Of a DNA stretch of 64,000 bases, positions 41,539-50,128 are shown piece by piece. Origin of the DNA: JBBTWO01 sp038062745 (GTDB taxonomy: Bacteria > Patescibacteriota > Microgenomatia > UBA8517); the NCBI GenBank assembly GCA_038062745.1, contig JBBTWO010000012.1, forward strand, positions 1 through 64,000, written 5' to 3'. Numbering within the stretch: the first letter of the stretch is position 1; each line of letters begins with the position of its first letter. Below the pieces are notes generated by a model, which was not told the DNA's origin, ran no database searches, and saw only the letters and a program-made list of their open reading frames with translations. Made by a program: the position numbers and the translations under genes.

Positions 41539-42456
41539 ATGAAAAAAAATACTCACCCACTTCAATCTCCCCAATGGGCAGAATTTAGAAAACAATGGGG
41601 AAATGAGATATTAAAAACTCTATATGGCTATTTAACCCTTCATAAAATTCCCTTAACTAAATTCAAAATTGGGATGTTCATCAAAGGACCAACTCCAACC
41701 AAAGAAATGGTCGACTATTTAAAAGATATTGGGAGGAAAAATAACCTTATATTTATAAAACTTGAACCAAATGTAAAAAAAGATGAAAGCATCATCAAAA
41801 AACTAAAAAGTTGGGGAGCAACTACTGGTAAAACTCTTTTTACACCTTCAACCTTTTGGATTGACTTAACCCCGTCTGAAGAAGAACTGTTAAAGTCTTT
41901 CTCTCAAAAAACTCGTTACAACATTCGTGTTGCACAAAAACACGGAGTAACAGTTAAGGAAGATAATTCTGACACATCTTTTGAAGAATATTGGAAACTT
42001 CACCGCGAAACAACAGCCAGACAAGGCTTTTTCTCTCACACCAAAAGATACCATCAGTTAATGTGGAAAATTCTAAGCAAAGCTGGTATTGCTCACATCT
42101 TAGCTGCTAAATACAACGGTGAAATAATAACGACTTGGGTGGTGTTCACATATGATGGATTTTTATATTACCCATATGGTGGCTCAACCGATAAATATAA
42201 ACAAGTAATGGCCAACAATTTAATGATGTGGGAAGCAATTAAATTTGGTAAAAAACACAATCTAACAACTTTTGATCTCTGGGGTAGGGAAGAAAACAAA
42301 GGTTTCACCAAGTTTAAAGAGGGCTACAATCCCCAAGTTGTTGAATTTTTAGGAACTTGGGATTTGGTCATCAACAAACCCCTTTACTGGATCTACAGAT
42401 TTGCAGAAACAATAAGATGGAAACTACTACGCTTAAGAGCTAAAATCGGCAGATGA
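41539..42456 (+). CDS. FemX/FemAB-like peptidoglycan aminoacyltransferase 1
   Basis: Fem enzymes use aminoacyl-tRNA to extend the peptidoglycan stem peptide. The 305 residues show LQSPQWAEFRKQWGN, FWIDLTPSEEELLKSFSQKT followed by RYNIRVAQKHGV, a GNAT-like domain with HILAAKYNGEIITTW, YYPYGGSTDKYK and FDLWGREENKGFTKFKEGY, all family features. It follows uvrD by 13 nt and overlaps the second Fem gene (ATGA). Confidence 0.9.
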   Translation: MKKNTHPLQSPQWAEFRKQWGNEILKTLYGYLTLHKIPLTKFKIGMFIKGPTPTKEMVDYLKDIGRKNNLIFIKLEPNVKKDESIIKKLKSWGATTGKTLFTPSTFWIDLTPSEEELLKSFSQKTRYNIRVAQKHGVTVKEDNSDTSFEEYWKLHRETTARQGFFSHTKRYHQLMWKILSKAGIAHILAAKYNGEIITTWVVFTYDGFLYYPYGGSTDKYKQVMANNLMMWEAIKFGKKHNLTTFDLWGREENKGFTKFKEGYNPQVVEFLGTWDLVINKPLYWIYRFAETIRWKLLRLRAKIGR

Positions 42457-43307
42457 CAGATCTTCGTCAAACACCTCGCTATGCAAAATATATGCAGTCA
42501 ATTGGTTGGCATGTTGAAAAAAATGCTGGAGTCTACTGTTTTTCAAAACAAATCCCGATTCTTGGAAAATTTATAAAAGTCCAACGACCAAAAAACATAA
42601 CCCCTTCTCTGTTTAGGAATTTAGAAAAGAAAAAAGCTTTTAAAATTATTCTTGAACCGGACTTAACCTCCGCCGCCCAGACCCAATCTAATCATAAACT
42701 ATTATCCTCCAACAATTTTACAAAAAGCAACTCTCCCTACTTGCCAAGTAAAACAATCCACATAGACTTAAAGCTTACAGAAGAGGCACTTCTTAAACAA
42801 ATGAAAGCTAAAACAAGATATAACATAAAAATTGCTAAAAGAAATGGAGTGATAATAAAAAAATCGACTGACATAACTGCTTTTGCAATTTTTTGGAGTA
42901 AAAATGTGGAAGGAAGTATTTTTAATTTCTGGTCGCAAAAAGAAAATATAGTAAAAATGTACAAAGCATTTGACAAAAAAACTGATCTTTTAATTGCTTA
43001 CAAAAATGGAGAAATGTTAGCAGGTATTCTCATGCCACAAACACAAGAAATTGCTTACTATATGTATGCTGCAGCAAGTAAAAAAGGTAAAAAACTCCAC
43101 GCTCCAACATTAATTACTTGGGAGGCAATTAAATTGGCAAAAAAGAAGAAATTAAAAACTTTTGATTTTGAAGGTATATATGACGAGCGATTTCCTCTTA
43201 AGTCTTGGTTAGGGTTTTCTAAATTTAAAAAGACTTTTGGAGGAAAAGAAATTGAATACCCTGGATGTTTTACAAAAACCTACTTTAGATTTACAATAGG
43301 CAAATGA
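42453..43307 (+). CDS. FemX/FemAB-like peptidoglycan aminoacyltransferase 2
   Basis: A diverged paralogue of the preceding gene (284 residues): RQTPRYAKYMQSIGWHVEK, HIDLKLTEEALLKQMKAKT and RYNIKIAKRNGV, YYMYAAASKKGKK and FDFEGIYDERFPLKSWLGFS. Two Fem genes in tandem suggest two successive residues in an interpeptide bridge. It is translationally coupled on both sides through 4-nt overlaps. Confidence 0.88.
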   Translation: MTDLRQTPRYAKYMQSIGWHVEKNAGVYCFSKQIPILGKFIKVQRPKNITPSLFRNLEKKKAFKIILEPDLTSAAQTQSNHKLLSSNNFTKSNSPYLPSKTIHIDLKLTEEALLKQMKAKTRYNIKIAKRNGVIIKKSTDITAFAIFWSKNVEGSIFNFWSQKENIVKMYKAFDKKTDLLIAYKNGEMLAGILMPQTQEIAYYMYAAASKKGKKLHAPTLITWEAIKLAKKKKLKTFDFEGIYDERFPLKSWLGFSKFKKTFGGKEIEYPGCFTKTYFRFTIGK

Positions 43308-43957
43308 ACAAAAGAGAGATTATTAAAAAGACAAAAGATTACGTAAAAAAGACTCTTTCAGGTGAAGGGTCGGGTCATGATTGGTGGCATGTATATAGAG
43401 TATGGTCTACAGCAAAGACAATAGGAAAAGAAGAAAATGCTGATATGTTTGTTGTAGAACTCGCATCACTTCTGCATGACATAGCTGATTGGAAATTCAA
43501 TGATGGTGACGAAGATGCAGGAGCAAGAGCATCAAGAGTTTGGCTAGAAAGTTTAAATGTTGATTCACAAGTCGTTGATCATGTTTGTAATATTGTAGCC
43601 ACAAGTTCATTTAAAGGTGCGGGGGTGAAAACAGAAATGAAAACTTTAGAAGGAAAAGTTATGCAAGATGCCGACAGATTAGATGCAATAGGAGCTATTG
43701 GCATCGCAAGAACATTTGCATACGGAGGACATAAAGGAAGAGAGATGCACAACCCGGATATAAAACCAGATTTTCACACAACAGCAGAACAATATAAAAA
43801 CAATGTAACACCAACAATAAATCATTTCTATGAAAAGTTATTACTTTTAAAAAACTTAATGAACACTAAATCAGCAAAGAGAATGGCTCAAGGAAGACAT
43901 AAATATATGGAGCAATTTCTAGATAGATTTTACCAGGAATGGGATGGAAAAAAATAA
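43304..43957 (+). CDS. HD-domain phosphohydrolase
   Basis: The 217 residues show the HD superfamily signature: HDWWHVYRVWSTA, LASLLHDIADWKF and MQDADRLDAIGAIGIARTF. The family resembles YedJ/PF01966-type hydrolases, which act on nucleotides or other phosphate esters; the substrate is unknown. It is coupled to the second Fem gene (ATGA) and its end overlaps the ASCH gene by 19 nt. Confidence 0.85.
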   Translation: MNKREIIKKTKDYVKKTLSGEGSGHDWWHVYRVWSTAKTIGKEENADMFVVELASLLHDIADWKFNDGDEDAGARASRVWLESLNVDSQVVDHVCNIVATSSFKGAGVKTEMKTLEGKVMQDADRLDAIGAIGIARTFAYGGHKGREMHNPDIKPDFHTTAEQYKNNVTPTINHFYEKLLLLKNLMNTKSAKRMAQGRHKYMEQFLDRFYQEWDGKK

Positions 43958-44313
43958 AAGCTAGAACATGGAAAGCAATATCCTTGAAACAACCATACGC
44001 AAACCTTATCTGTTCTGGACAAAAAAGTATTGAGACCAGAAAATGGCAGACTAAATATCGAGGAGATTTAGTTATCTGTTCTTCCCAAAATCCTAAAATT
44101 GAACCTTTTGGAAAAGCATTGTGTATCGTTGAGGTTTACGACATTGCCCCAATGCAAATAAAAGATGAACAAAAAGCTTGTATCAAAATCTATCCAAAAG
44201 CACACAGTTGGTTTTTAAGAAATCTAAGGGTTATTAAACATCCAATTCCAGTAAAGGGGAGCTTAAGCATTTATGATTTACTCTTGCCTGACATTGAAGT
44301 TGAATCAGTCTGA
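43939..44313 (+). CDS. ASCH domain protein
   Basis: The 124 residues match the ASCH fold (a PUA-like beta-barrel): KAISLKQPYANLICSGQKSI, ETRKWQTKYRGDLVICSS and ALCIVEVYDIAPMQ. ASCH proteins bind RNA or act on modified nucleosides, and the E. coli member YqfB is an amidohydrolase for acetylated cytidine. An ATG at 43939 is inside the HD gene; later starts are possible. Last gene of the operon, convergent with the helicase-nuclease gene. Confidence 0.8.
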   Translation: MGWKKIKARTWKAISLKQPYANLICSGQKSIETRKWQTKYRGDLVICSSQNPKIEPFGKALCIVEVYDIAPMQIKDEQKACIKIYPKAHSWFLRNLRVIKHPIPVKGSLSIYDLLLPDIEVESV

Positions 44314-47226
44314 ATTGCAAAACATTGCAAATTCACAGTTGGCACAAAAGTAGTTATGGTTGCATTTAAAATCTGAATTCTGTATTTCATCTCGTATATT
44401 TAATATTTCTGCTTTTGCCCTTAATAGATCTTCTTTTGTTCTTAGTGTTGAAATTTTTTGCTGATTTTCAAAATAATAAAGCGACAACTTTACTTGCTTT
44501 GGGTCTTTGTTAAAGGAATGTTGATTCAGAGTCGTTGCAGCCAAAGCATAAAACGACAGCTGAGAATTTTTGTCCACATCTTTTTGACTGGGAACTGTTG
44601 CCCCGGTTTTGTAGTCAACGATTTCAATGTTGCCATCTGGTAAGACATCAACTCGGTCAATTATTCCACCAATCTTTAATGGTCTACTAGACTCAAGTGG
44701 GAGAACAAATTTCTCTTCCATCAAAATAGGTAGCCTATCTTTATTGAATTCTTTTTCCAAATATCCAGTAAGATAACTTTTCCCTTTCTCAAAAAATTCT
44801 TTTTCGTGAGCCTTGCTGGTGTAACCCTGTTTAATCCAATTTTGTTTTAAAAGGTCATGTAATAATATTTGAGTCGGTTTTTCTCCCCTTTTAACCACTT
44901 CGTAGAAGTTCTTCATAGCAGCATGCATTGAAGTTCCAAAACTTTGGGATGCAGTCTGAGGAGTTGGAACTTTGACAATGTATTTCAATTTGTAATGCAA
45001 AGGACAGGTTTGAAAAGTTTCAATCTGTGAGTGAGACAAGTAGTTTATACTAAGGTGTTGTCTTTCTTGAGAATTTGAAAGGTTTTCAATCTTTTCGAAA
45101 TCAGAAAAATTAGTCTTTTTATCAGACTTTTGCTTTACTGTTTGTTCAAATGTTTTTTGGTCAAGAGCCTCGTAAATAAACGGTGAAAGTTTTTTGTCTC
45201 GTTTTCCCTCTCCATAAAACAAGGCAGCCGTTAAAAACAATTTCTGTTTTGCCCGGGTCATTCCTACATAGAAAAGCCGTCTTTCTTCTTGAAGATGATG
45301 ATCTCCCTGAGGAAGTATTTCTTTAATTAATTCCTCAGGAATTGGAATTTGCTCATGTCGTTGGGTTGAAGGAAATCTTTGACTAACCAAGTTAACCAAA
45401 AAGACAATTGGAAATTCCAATCCCTTACTGCCATGAACGGTTAAAATATTAACTGCATTTACTTCACTCCAATCAACATCTGCAGCAAGTGGGGACTCAC
45501 CAATTTCAGAAGATAAATCAATCCAATCTATCACTTCGGGAACATTGGCCGTTTGGTGGTCCACCTCATATGTTTTTAACTTTTCAAAAAACTTAGTGAT
45601 ATTGAGAGCTCGATTTTGTGCCGCCTCTTCCTCTGGATTTAGAAGTTGGGTAAGAATTCCCATATCTTGTAAGAAAAAGTAAGCAATCTGACCGGCTGTT
45701 TCTTTTTTTGACAATTCGATATGTTTATCAAGTACCTCAATTAACTTTTTTAGTTTCTGTTTACTGTCTTTAGAAATATTTAGAATATCGACGTTTTTAA
45801 TAACTTCATAGAAGCTTAAATTTTCCTTTCTGGCAGTATTGCCAATTGCCACCAAATCCTTGCCAGATAAATTTAAAAAATCACTGGTTAAAAGTCGGTA
45901 AAAAGAAACTGAGTCTTCGTAGTTAACTAACACTTTTAGATAGGCGATTAAATCAACTATCTCAGCTTGTTTGAAAAGTTTTCCTGGTCCTAAAAATTGA
46001 TATGGAATCCCGTGTCTATCAAATGTTTTCATAAAAGCTTCTGAGTGATTATTTGCCCGTACTAAAATTGCAATATCTTTGAAAGAAAAATCACCATCGT
46101 TAGTTAATTCAACAATTTTCTTAGCAACTTCCTCTGCTTCATTTTCAACTCTGTTCAAATGTAAGAAAGATATTTCTCCATTAAGCTTCTTGTTGTCAGC
46201 TACAAGTTTTTTGTTTATGTTTTGAGAAACTTCCAAGCGGTCAGGGTTATTGTTTTGAATCAATTTATACGCAGCATCCAAGATTTTCTGAGCAGATCTG
46301 TAATTTTTGACCAAAGATATTTTCTGAGAAGTTGGATAGTCTTTCGAAAATTGTAAAGCATTCGAGATGGCTGCTCCCCGCCATTTGTAGACAGCTTGAT
46401 CATCGTCAAGGACGACTGTTATGTTGGCTTTTCCTCCAACTAAAAGCTTCGCTAATTCATATTGAGCAATATTAGTGTCTTGAAACTCATCGACTAAAAC
46501 ATATTTAAATTTGTTTCTATATTCCACCAAAACATTTTTTCTGTTTCTAAAAAGAAGCAGGGTCTTGGAAATTAAATCTCCATAATCCATTACCCCATTA
46601 GCAATTTTCAAATCATCGTATTTTTTGTAGGCTTTGGCTAGTTCTAACCACTTTTTATTTTCTAAGATTTTCTCTTCACTAGAACTTTTAGATAATTTTT
46701 TCTGTTTTTTATTTGCCCAAGCCAAATAATTATCAGCCAAAACATCCTCATCTTGAAGTCTGGAAAAATGTTGCAACAATCCTCCAATAAATTTATTTGG
46801 ATTTCCCAAAGGTCTGAAATAATCTAATTCAAATTCAAAAAGGTGCATTCTAATAAATTGTATTTGCGAAGCAGTAGTCATTAAAGAAAACTTTGGGTCA
46901 AGACCAATATGCAGTGCTTGGGCTCGCAATACCTTGTCACAAAAAGAATGGAATGTTGAAATCCACATTTGGGTGTAACCATAAGGAAGAGCTTCATCTA
47001 TTCTTTCTTCCATTTCGTCAGAAGCCTTCTCAGTAAAAGTTAAGGCAAGTATTTGGTCTGGGGTGGCGTGATTGTTTGCAATTAAAAATTTAATTCTTTC
47101 AGTAATAACTGTGGTCTTACCAGTTCCAGCACCAGCAATAATAAGAAGAGGTCCATCTATGTGTGTAACTGCAGCTACTTGTTCTGCATTGAGTTTCTTT
47201 TCTGAAGGATTATTCACAAGACTCAT
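44305..47226 (-). CDS. Single-chain UvrD-type helicase fused to RecB-like Fe-S nuclease
   Basis: The 973 residues contain a UvrD motor (AGAGTGKTTVITERI, DEFQDTN, LDDDQAVYKWRGAA, LVKNYRSAQKI, LTVHGSKGLEFPIVFLVNLV, EERRLFYVGMTRAKQKL) and a C-terminal PD-(D/E)XK nuclease (GGIIDRVDVLPDGNIEIVDY with KTG). One Cys at QTCPLHYKLKY plus three in CNHNYFCANCEFAMFC-type spacing fit the 4Fe-4S staple of AddB/AdnAB nucleases. It probably processes double-strand breaks; a partner subunit is not in the window. Confidence 0.9.
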   Translation of the reverse strand: MSLVNNPSEKKLNAEQVAAVTHIDGPLLIIAGAGTGKTTVITERIKFLIANNHATPDQILALTFTEKASDEMEERIDEALPYGYTQMWISTFHSFCDKVLRAQALHIGLDPKFSLMTTASQIQFIRMHLFEFELDYFRPLGNPNKFIGGLLQHFSRLQDEDVLADNYLAWANKKQKKLSKSSSEEKILENKKWLELAKAYKKYDDLKIANGVMDYGDLISKTLLLFRNRKNVLVEYRNKFKYVLVDEFQDTNIAQYELAKLLVGGKANITVVLDDDQAVYKWRGAAISNALQFSKDYPTSQKISLVKNYRSAQKILDAAYKLIQNNNPDRLEVSQNINKKLVADNKKLNGEISFLHLNRVENEAEEVAKKIVELTNDGDFSFKDIAILVRANNHSEAFMKTFDRHGIPYQFLGPGKLFKQAEIVDLIAYLKVLVNYEDSVSFYRLLTSDFLNLSGKDLVAIGNTARKENLSFYEVIKNVDILNISKDSKQKLKKLIEVLDKHIELSKKETAGQIAYFFLQDMGILTQLLNPEEEAAQNRALNITKFFEKLKTYEVDHQTANVPEVIDWIDLSSEIGESPLAADVDWSEVNAVNILTVHGSKGLEFPIVFLVNLVSQRFPSTQRHEQIPIPEELIKEILPQGDHHLQEERRLFYVGMTRAKQKLFLTAALFYGEGKRDKKLSPFIYEALDQKTFEQTVKQKSDKKTNFSDFEKIENLSNSQERQHLSINYLSHSQIETFQTCPLHYKLKYIVKVPTPQTASQSFGTSMHAAMKNFYEVVKRGEKPTQILLHDLLKQNWIKQGYTSKAHEKEFFEKGKSYLTGYLEKEFNKDRLPILMEEKFVLPLESSRPLKIGGIIDRVDVLPDGNIEIVDYKTGATVPSQKDVDKNSQLSFYALAATTLNQHSFNKDPKQVKLSLYYFENQQKISTLRTKEDLLRAKAEILNIRDEIQNSDFKCNHNYFCANCEFAMFCNSD

Positions 47227-47501
47227 TATAGCAAAGGTTTGTTGTTAACCCTGACGTATTCGAATTTATCAATAATTCTATATGGAGTAAGAAATATATA
47301 AGCATCACCCATAATTGCAGGGCTGAAATACCTAATACACAACTCATTTGTTTGTTCTATAACACCCACGACTTCGGCTGGTGTATTTTTTCGTTCTGCG
47401 ATGTTAAGTTCTATTGTCAATTTACCAGTTCCTATCAACTCAGATACACCAATAAAACCACCTTCAGATGGAATTAATTTTTTGTGTTGGTTGTTGCTCA
47501 A
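47226..47501 (-). CDS. Hypothetical protein, 91 aa
   Basis: Not recognised. Soluble, beta-rich (GKLTIELNIAERKNTPAEVV, LCIRYFSPAIMGDAYIFLTP), with a C-terminal RVNNKPLL. Its stop codon overlaps the start of the helicase-nuclease gene by 1 nt (TAATG), so translation is coupled. A 29-codon reading frame precedes it by 9 nt. Confidence 0.5.
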   Translation of the reverse strand: MSNNQHKKLIPSEGGFIGVSELIGTGKLTIELNIAERKNTPAEVVGVIEQTNELCIRYFSPAIMGDAYIFLTPYRIIDKFEYVRVNNKPLL

Positions 47502-47510
47502 AAGCCTTCT

Positions 47511-47600
47511 TTATAAGTTTCCTGCAGATGTTGCATTCCCTTTTAATAAGTCTAGCCAACTAACAATCTTTACTTGACTCTCAACAGTATATGTGCTCAT
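47511..47600 (-). CDS. Possible 29-aa small protein at head of helicase-nuclease operon
   Basis: Minus-strand ATG at 47600 opens a 29-codon frame (starts MSTYTVESQVKIVSWLDLLK, ends SAGNL) with its stop 9 nt before the 91-residue gene. TAAAAT (47612-47607) ends 6 nt before this ATG, the same -10-to-start spacing as at other genes here, which argues for translation. It could instead be a short leader peptide. No homology can be judged. Confidence 0.4.
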   Translation of the reverse strand: MSTYTVESQVKIVSWLDLLKGNATSAGNL

Positions 47601-47655
47601 TTGTGGATTTTACCAAAATTTATTATAAAAATCAGAACGAGAACAATACCAACAC

Positions 47656-48633
47656 TTAGATCTCTATTTTTTCTTTGTCAACAAGTCCTGAAGTAAGTGA
47701 ATTACTGGAAGACACTTTCTGTCCAAGTTGTGTAAAGGAAGTGTAAACCGTCGACATCATATTGAAAGCATTATTAAGATGTTTTTGTAAAGTATTTAGA
47801 TTTTCTTCTACTTTTGAATAGTCTTTTTGAATTGCACGCAATAACTTAAACACTTCTTTTGACTTTGATTCCAGCTCTTTTCCTTCAAAGGAAAGGAGCA
47901 ACACCTGAAGATGGGCATATAAGGTATTTGGGGAAACCGGGTACACTCGCAGTCTCCTGGCAAAATCAGTAATCTCCTGGGTATTGGCAATTTCATAGTA
48001 GACAGTTTCCGAAGGGATATACATTAACGCAAAATCCATCGTTCCTTCTTCTGGCAAAATGTATTTTTGGGAAATATCAGAAACATGTTTTTTAACATCA
48101 GAAATAAATTCTCGTTTTGCTCGAGCCCTATCAATTTCAGTCTCACCTTTAATCATTAAGTTGAAGTTTTCCATTGGAAACTTTGAGTCAATACATAACA
48201 TTCCAGCCTCTGTTTTTAAAACGGCATCAACTTTAACTCCAGACTTGAAAGCATATTGCAAATGAAAAGCATTCTTAGGGAATGTTTGACCGATCATGTC
48301 TTTTAATACCTGTTCCCCAAGCCCGCCTCGTAATTTTGGTGACTGCAAAAACTCCTGCAGTGTCTTTATACCTCTGCCAACTTCACTCATCTCTCCCAAG
48401 TTTCTTTGTACTTCACCCATTATCTTGGCTGCATTATCTAATCGCTCATTAAGAAACTGGGTGTTTTGAGACAGATTCTCCATTAATACTCTTCTGTCTT
48501 CTTTACTTCCCATTTGGAGCATCTTAATTACCTCCATTAACTCTCCTGAAGGTTTTTGTTTTTTTGAAAGTAAAAATACAACTATTAGTAATAGTGCAAA
48601 AATAAGGACTATTAAAATAGTGGTCAATTCCAT
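47656..48633 (-). CDS. rmuC: RmuC family protein
   Basis: RmuC proteins limit recombination at inverted repeats and have a nuclease-like core. The 325 residues have an N-terminal membrane helix (residues 4-23), a coiled coil, and the RmuC domain with SPKLRGGLGEQVLKDMIGQT, GVKVDAVLKTEAG, CIDSKFPMENF and YVIPSETVYYEI-like FALMYIPSETVYYEIA. Normal length for the compact form. Divergent from the 48653 gene across 19 nt. Confidence 0.92.
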   Translation of the reverse strand: MELTTILIVLIFALLLIVVFLLSKKQKPSGELMEVIKMLQMGSKEDRRVLMENLSQNTQFLNERLDNAAKIMGEVQRNLGEMSEVGRGIKTLQEFLQSPKLRGGLGEQVLKDMIGQTFPKNAFHLQYAFKSGVKVDAVLKTEAGMLCIDSKFPMENFNLMIKGETEIDRARAKREFISDVKKHVSDISQKYILPEEGTMDFALMYIPSETVYYEIANTQEITDFARRLRVYPVSPNTLYAHLQVLLLSFEGKELESKSKEVFKLLRAIQKDYSKVEENLNTLQKHLNNAFNMMSTVYTSFTQLGQKVSSSNSLTSGLVDKEKIEI

Positions 48634-48652
48634 AGTAATATGATTGTATCAA
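48634..48652. promoter_or_regulatory. 19-bp bidirectional promoter spacer, rmuC and 48653 gene
   Basis: Plus strand TAATAT (48636-48641) ends 11 nt before the ATG at 48653. Minus strand TGATACAAT, an extended -10 (TACAAT at 48648-48643), ends 9 nt before the rmuC ATG at 48633. The two start sites must lie in each other's promoter. Confidence 0.5.
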
Positions 48653-48958
48653 ATGAAAACTAGTTCTAACCTTCCTGCAATTTTTATTGCCCTGCTTGGC
48701 TGGGTATTTGCTGTAATCTTAGTTTTGTTTATTGATCCTCAAATGCAAATAGCTGTCCCAGTATTTTTTGTAATTGTTTTCATAAACATATTCACAACTT
48801 GCCTGGTTTTGTTAAAAAACAAAAAAAGATCCTTTCTTTATTCGTTGGCGCTAATCCTTTTTCTATTCTTAAGGTATTTTGGTATGGGGAGCCTACTTAA
48901 TTTTATCTTAATAATTGGGATTGTAATTTCGATTGAAATATTCACCTTTCCAAGGTAA
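48653..48958 (+). CDS. Small polytopic membrane protein, 101 aa
   Basis: Three to four hydrophobic helices fill almost the whole protein (LPAIFIALLGWVFAVILVLF, IAVPVFFVIVFINIFTTCLV, FLRYFGMGSLLNFILIIGIV). No catalytic motif. It precedes the TrpR-like gene by 12 nt. Function unknown; start chosen at the ATG 11 nt after the -10 box rather than the TTG at 48644. Confidence 0.6.
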   Translation: MKTSSNLPAIFIALLGWVFAVILVLFIDPQMQIAVPVFFVIVFINIFTTCLVLLKNKKRSFLYSLALILFLFLRYFGMGSLLNFILIIGIVISIEIFTFPR

Positions 48959-48970
48959 GATAGCTTCACG

Positions 48971-49324
48971 ATGAGGATCTCAGTAAAAAAACTAAATGAA
49001 TCACTAAAAAAGCAAATTGTTTGGGAACTTGCCCAAACACTAACTAATTTTAAAGATCCACAACAAACCTTGGTTTTCCTTAATGATTTTTTAAACACTA
49101 CCGAACTTGAAACTTTTGCAAAAAGGCTGGCAATTGCCTACTGGCTTAAAAAGGGTAGAAGTTATAACAATATTAAAGATAATTTAAAAGTGTCCAACGC
49201 TACCATTGCCACAGTCCAAGAAACACTGAACACATCGGGAATGAAATTGGCCATTAAAGATTTAGAAGCAGAAGAGTGGGCAAACAAGTGGAGTGAAAAA
49301 ATAAAGGGGATGGTCAAAAAATGA
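48971..49324 (+). CDS. TrpR-like (YerC/YecD type) DNA-binding protein
   Basis: The 117-residue protein has the helical TrpR superfamily outline with TTELETFAKRLAIAYWLKKG, RSYNNIKDNLKVSNATIATV and the recognition-helix region QETLNTSG. The YerC/YecD group is Trp-independent in sequence, and there are no tryptophan genes nearby. Probably a small repressor of unknown targets. Its end overlaps the next gene by 4 nt. Confidence 0.8.
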   Translation: MRISVKKLNESLKKQIVWELAQTLTNFKDPQQTLVFLNDFLNTTELETFAKRLAIAYWLKKGRSYNNIKDNLKVSNATIATVQETLNTSGMKLAIKDLEAEEWANKWSEKIKGMVKK

Positions 49325-49680
49325 GCGAGAGAACGCAGGCTGTTTTTGAAAGATTATACAGAGGAGATCATCTAGCTTTTGTAAATAGAATCGTTAGACT
49401 CGAAAATAATCCCTATATAGAAATTAACCTTGGTTCGGGAGATCAAACGCGAACAGGCGCAATAATTTACCGTGTCCCTTTGTTAGAAAATCACAATTGT
49501 ATACAAGAAGGTGATTTTGTGTCTATAAACACAACCCCTGAAGGCGTAATTAAAATTGTACTATCATTAAATAACTTAGCCAGATTAGATGAAGAGACAA
49601 GAGCAATAGTTTCGCAAGCTTTTGACTGCTATGACCATCCATGTCTTCAAGGTCCTGAAACTAAAGAGTTAAAAAAATGA
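49321..49680 (+). CDS. Hypothetical protein, 119 aa
   Basis: Not recognised. A soluble protein with beta-strands in the middle (PYIEINLGSGDQTRTGAIIY) and two Cys near the C-terminus (FDCYDHPCLQGPE). It is translationally coupled to the TrpR-like gene (ATGA). A promoter for the next gene begins 4 nt after its stop. Confidence 0.5.
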   Translation: MSERTQAVFERLYRGDHLAFVNRIVRLENNPYIEINLGSGDQTRTGAIIYRVPLLENHNCIQEGDFVSINTTPEGVIKIVLSLNNLARLDEETRAIVSQAFDCYDHPCLQGPETKELKK

Positions 49681-49683
49681 AGT

Positions 49684-49712
49684 TTGACAACTTCCACCTA
49701 TAGTGCTTTAAT
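49684..49712 (+). promoter_or_regulatory. Promoter of the 49721 gene
   Basis: TTGACA (49684-49689), 17-nt spacer, TTTAAT (49707-49712), ending 8 nt before the ATG at 49721: a consensus -35 with a leaderless-type start. Confidence 0.7.
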
Positions 49713-49720
49713 TCACGCAA

Positions 49721-50059
49721 ATGGTAGTTGAGAGAAAAGAACAAATACTTTTTTCTGGTGAAGGAACACCAGAAAACCCCTTTAGGCCAACTGCTGGTGT
49801 ATCCATAGTTAGAGCTTTAGAAAAAATTGCCCAAGAAGGAGCAAGAATAACTCAAAACGGTGGTAGTGCCTTTGTCTATACATCCGAGGGAAATTTTCAA
49901 ATATATCGCTATGGAGTTGAAGATGAACCATTATATAGAGCAGAAACTTCCGGGCTAAATGACAGGTTAACAGATAGAACCACCGCCATTGCTTCAATTG
50001 CAGCTTCAGCTTTTACAATAGCGGATGTAATGCAAAAAGTTGGTTTCAGGGAGGATTAA
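49721..50059 (+). CDS. Hypothetical protein, 112 aa
   Basis: Not recognised. Soluble; FSGEGTPENPFRPTAGVSIV near the N-terminus and a helical Ala-rich C-terminus (TTAIASIAASAFTIADVMQK). It is a single-gene transcript with its own consensus promoter and a strong intrinsic terminator 23 nt after the stop, which suggests substantial expression. Confidence 0.55.
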   Translation: MVVERKEQILFSGEGTPENPFRPTAGVSIVRALEKIAQEGARITQNGGSAFVYTSEGNFQIYRYGVEDEPLYRAETSGLNDRLTDRTTAIASIAASAFTIADVMQKVGFRED

Positions 50060-50082
50060 GAGTATAAAAAGTAACTTGGAGG

Positions 50083-50102
50083 CCTCCGAAAGGAGGTTTT
50101 TT
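50083..50102 (+). terminator. Intrinsic terminator after the 49721 gene
   Basis: Stem CCTCC (50083-50087), GAAA tetraloop, GGAGG (50092-50096), then TTTTTT (50097-50102). An upstream GGAGG (50078-50082) could pair alternatively with the CCTCC arm. Confidence 0.85.
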
Positions 50103-50116
50103 ACATTTAGAAAGGG

Positions 50117-50122
50117 TAAAAT
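50117..50122 (+). promoter_or_regulatory. metG -10 box
   Basis: TAAAAT ends 6 nt before the metG ATG at 50129, immediately downstream of the terminator of the previous gene. Implies a leaderless metG mRNA. Confidence 0.5.
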
Positions 50123-50128
50123 ACAAAT

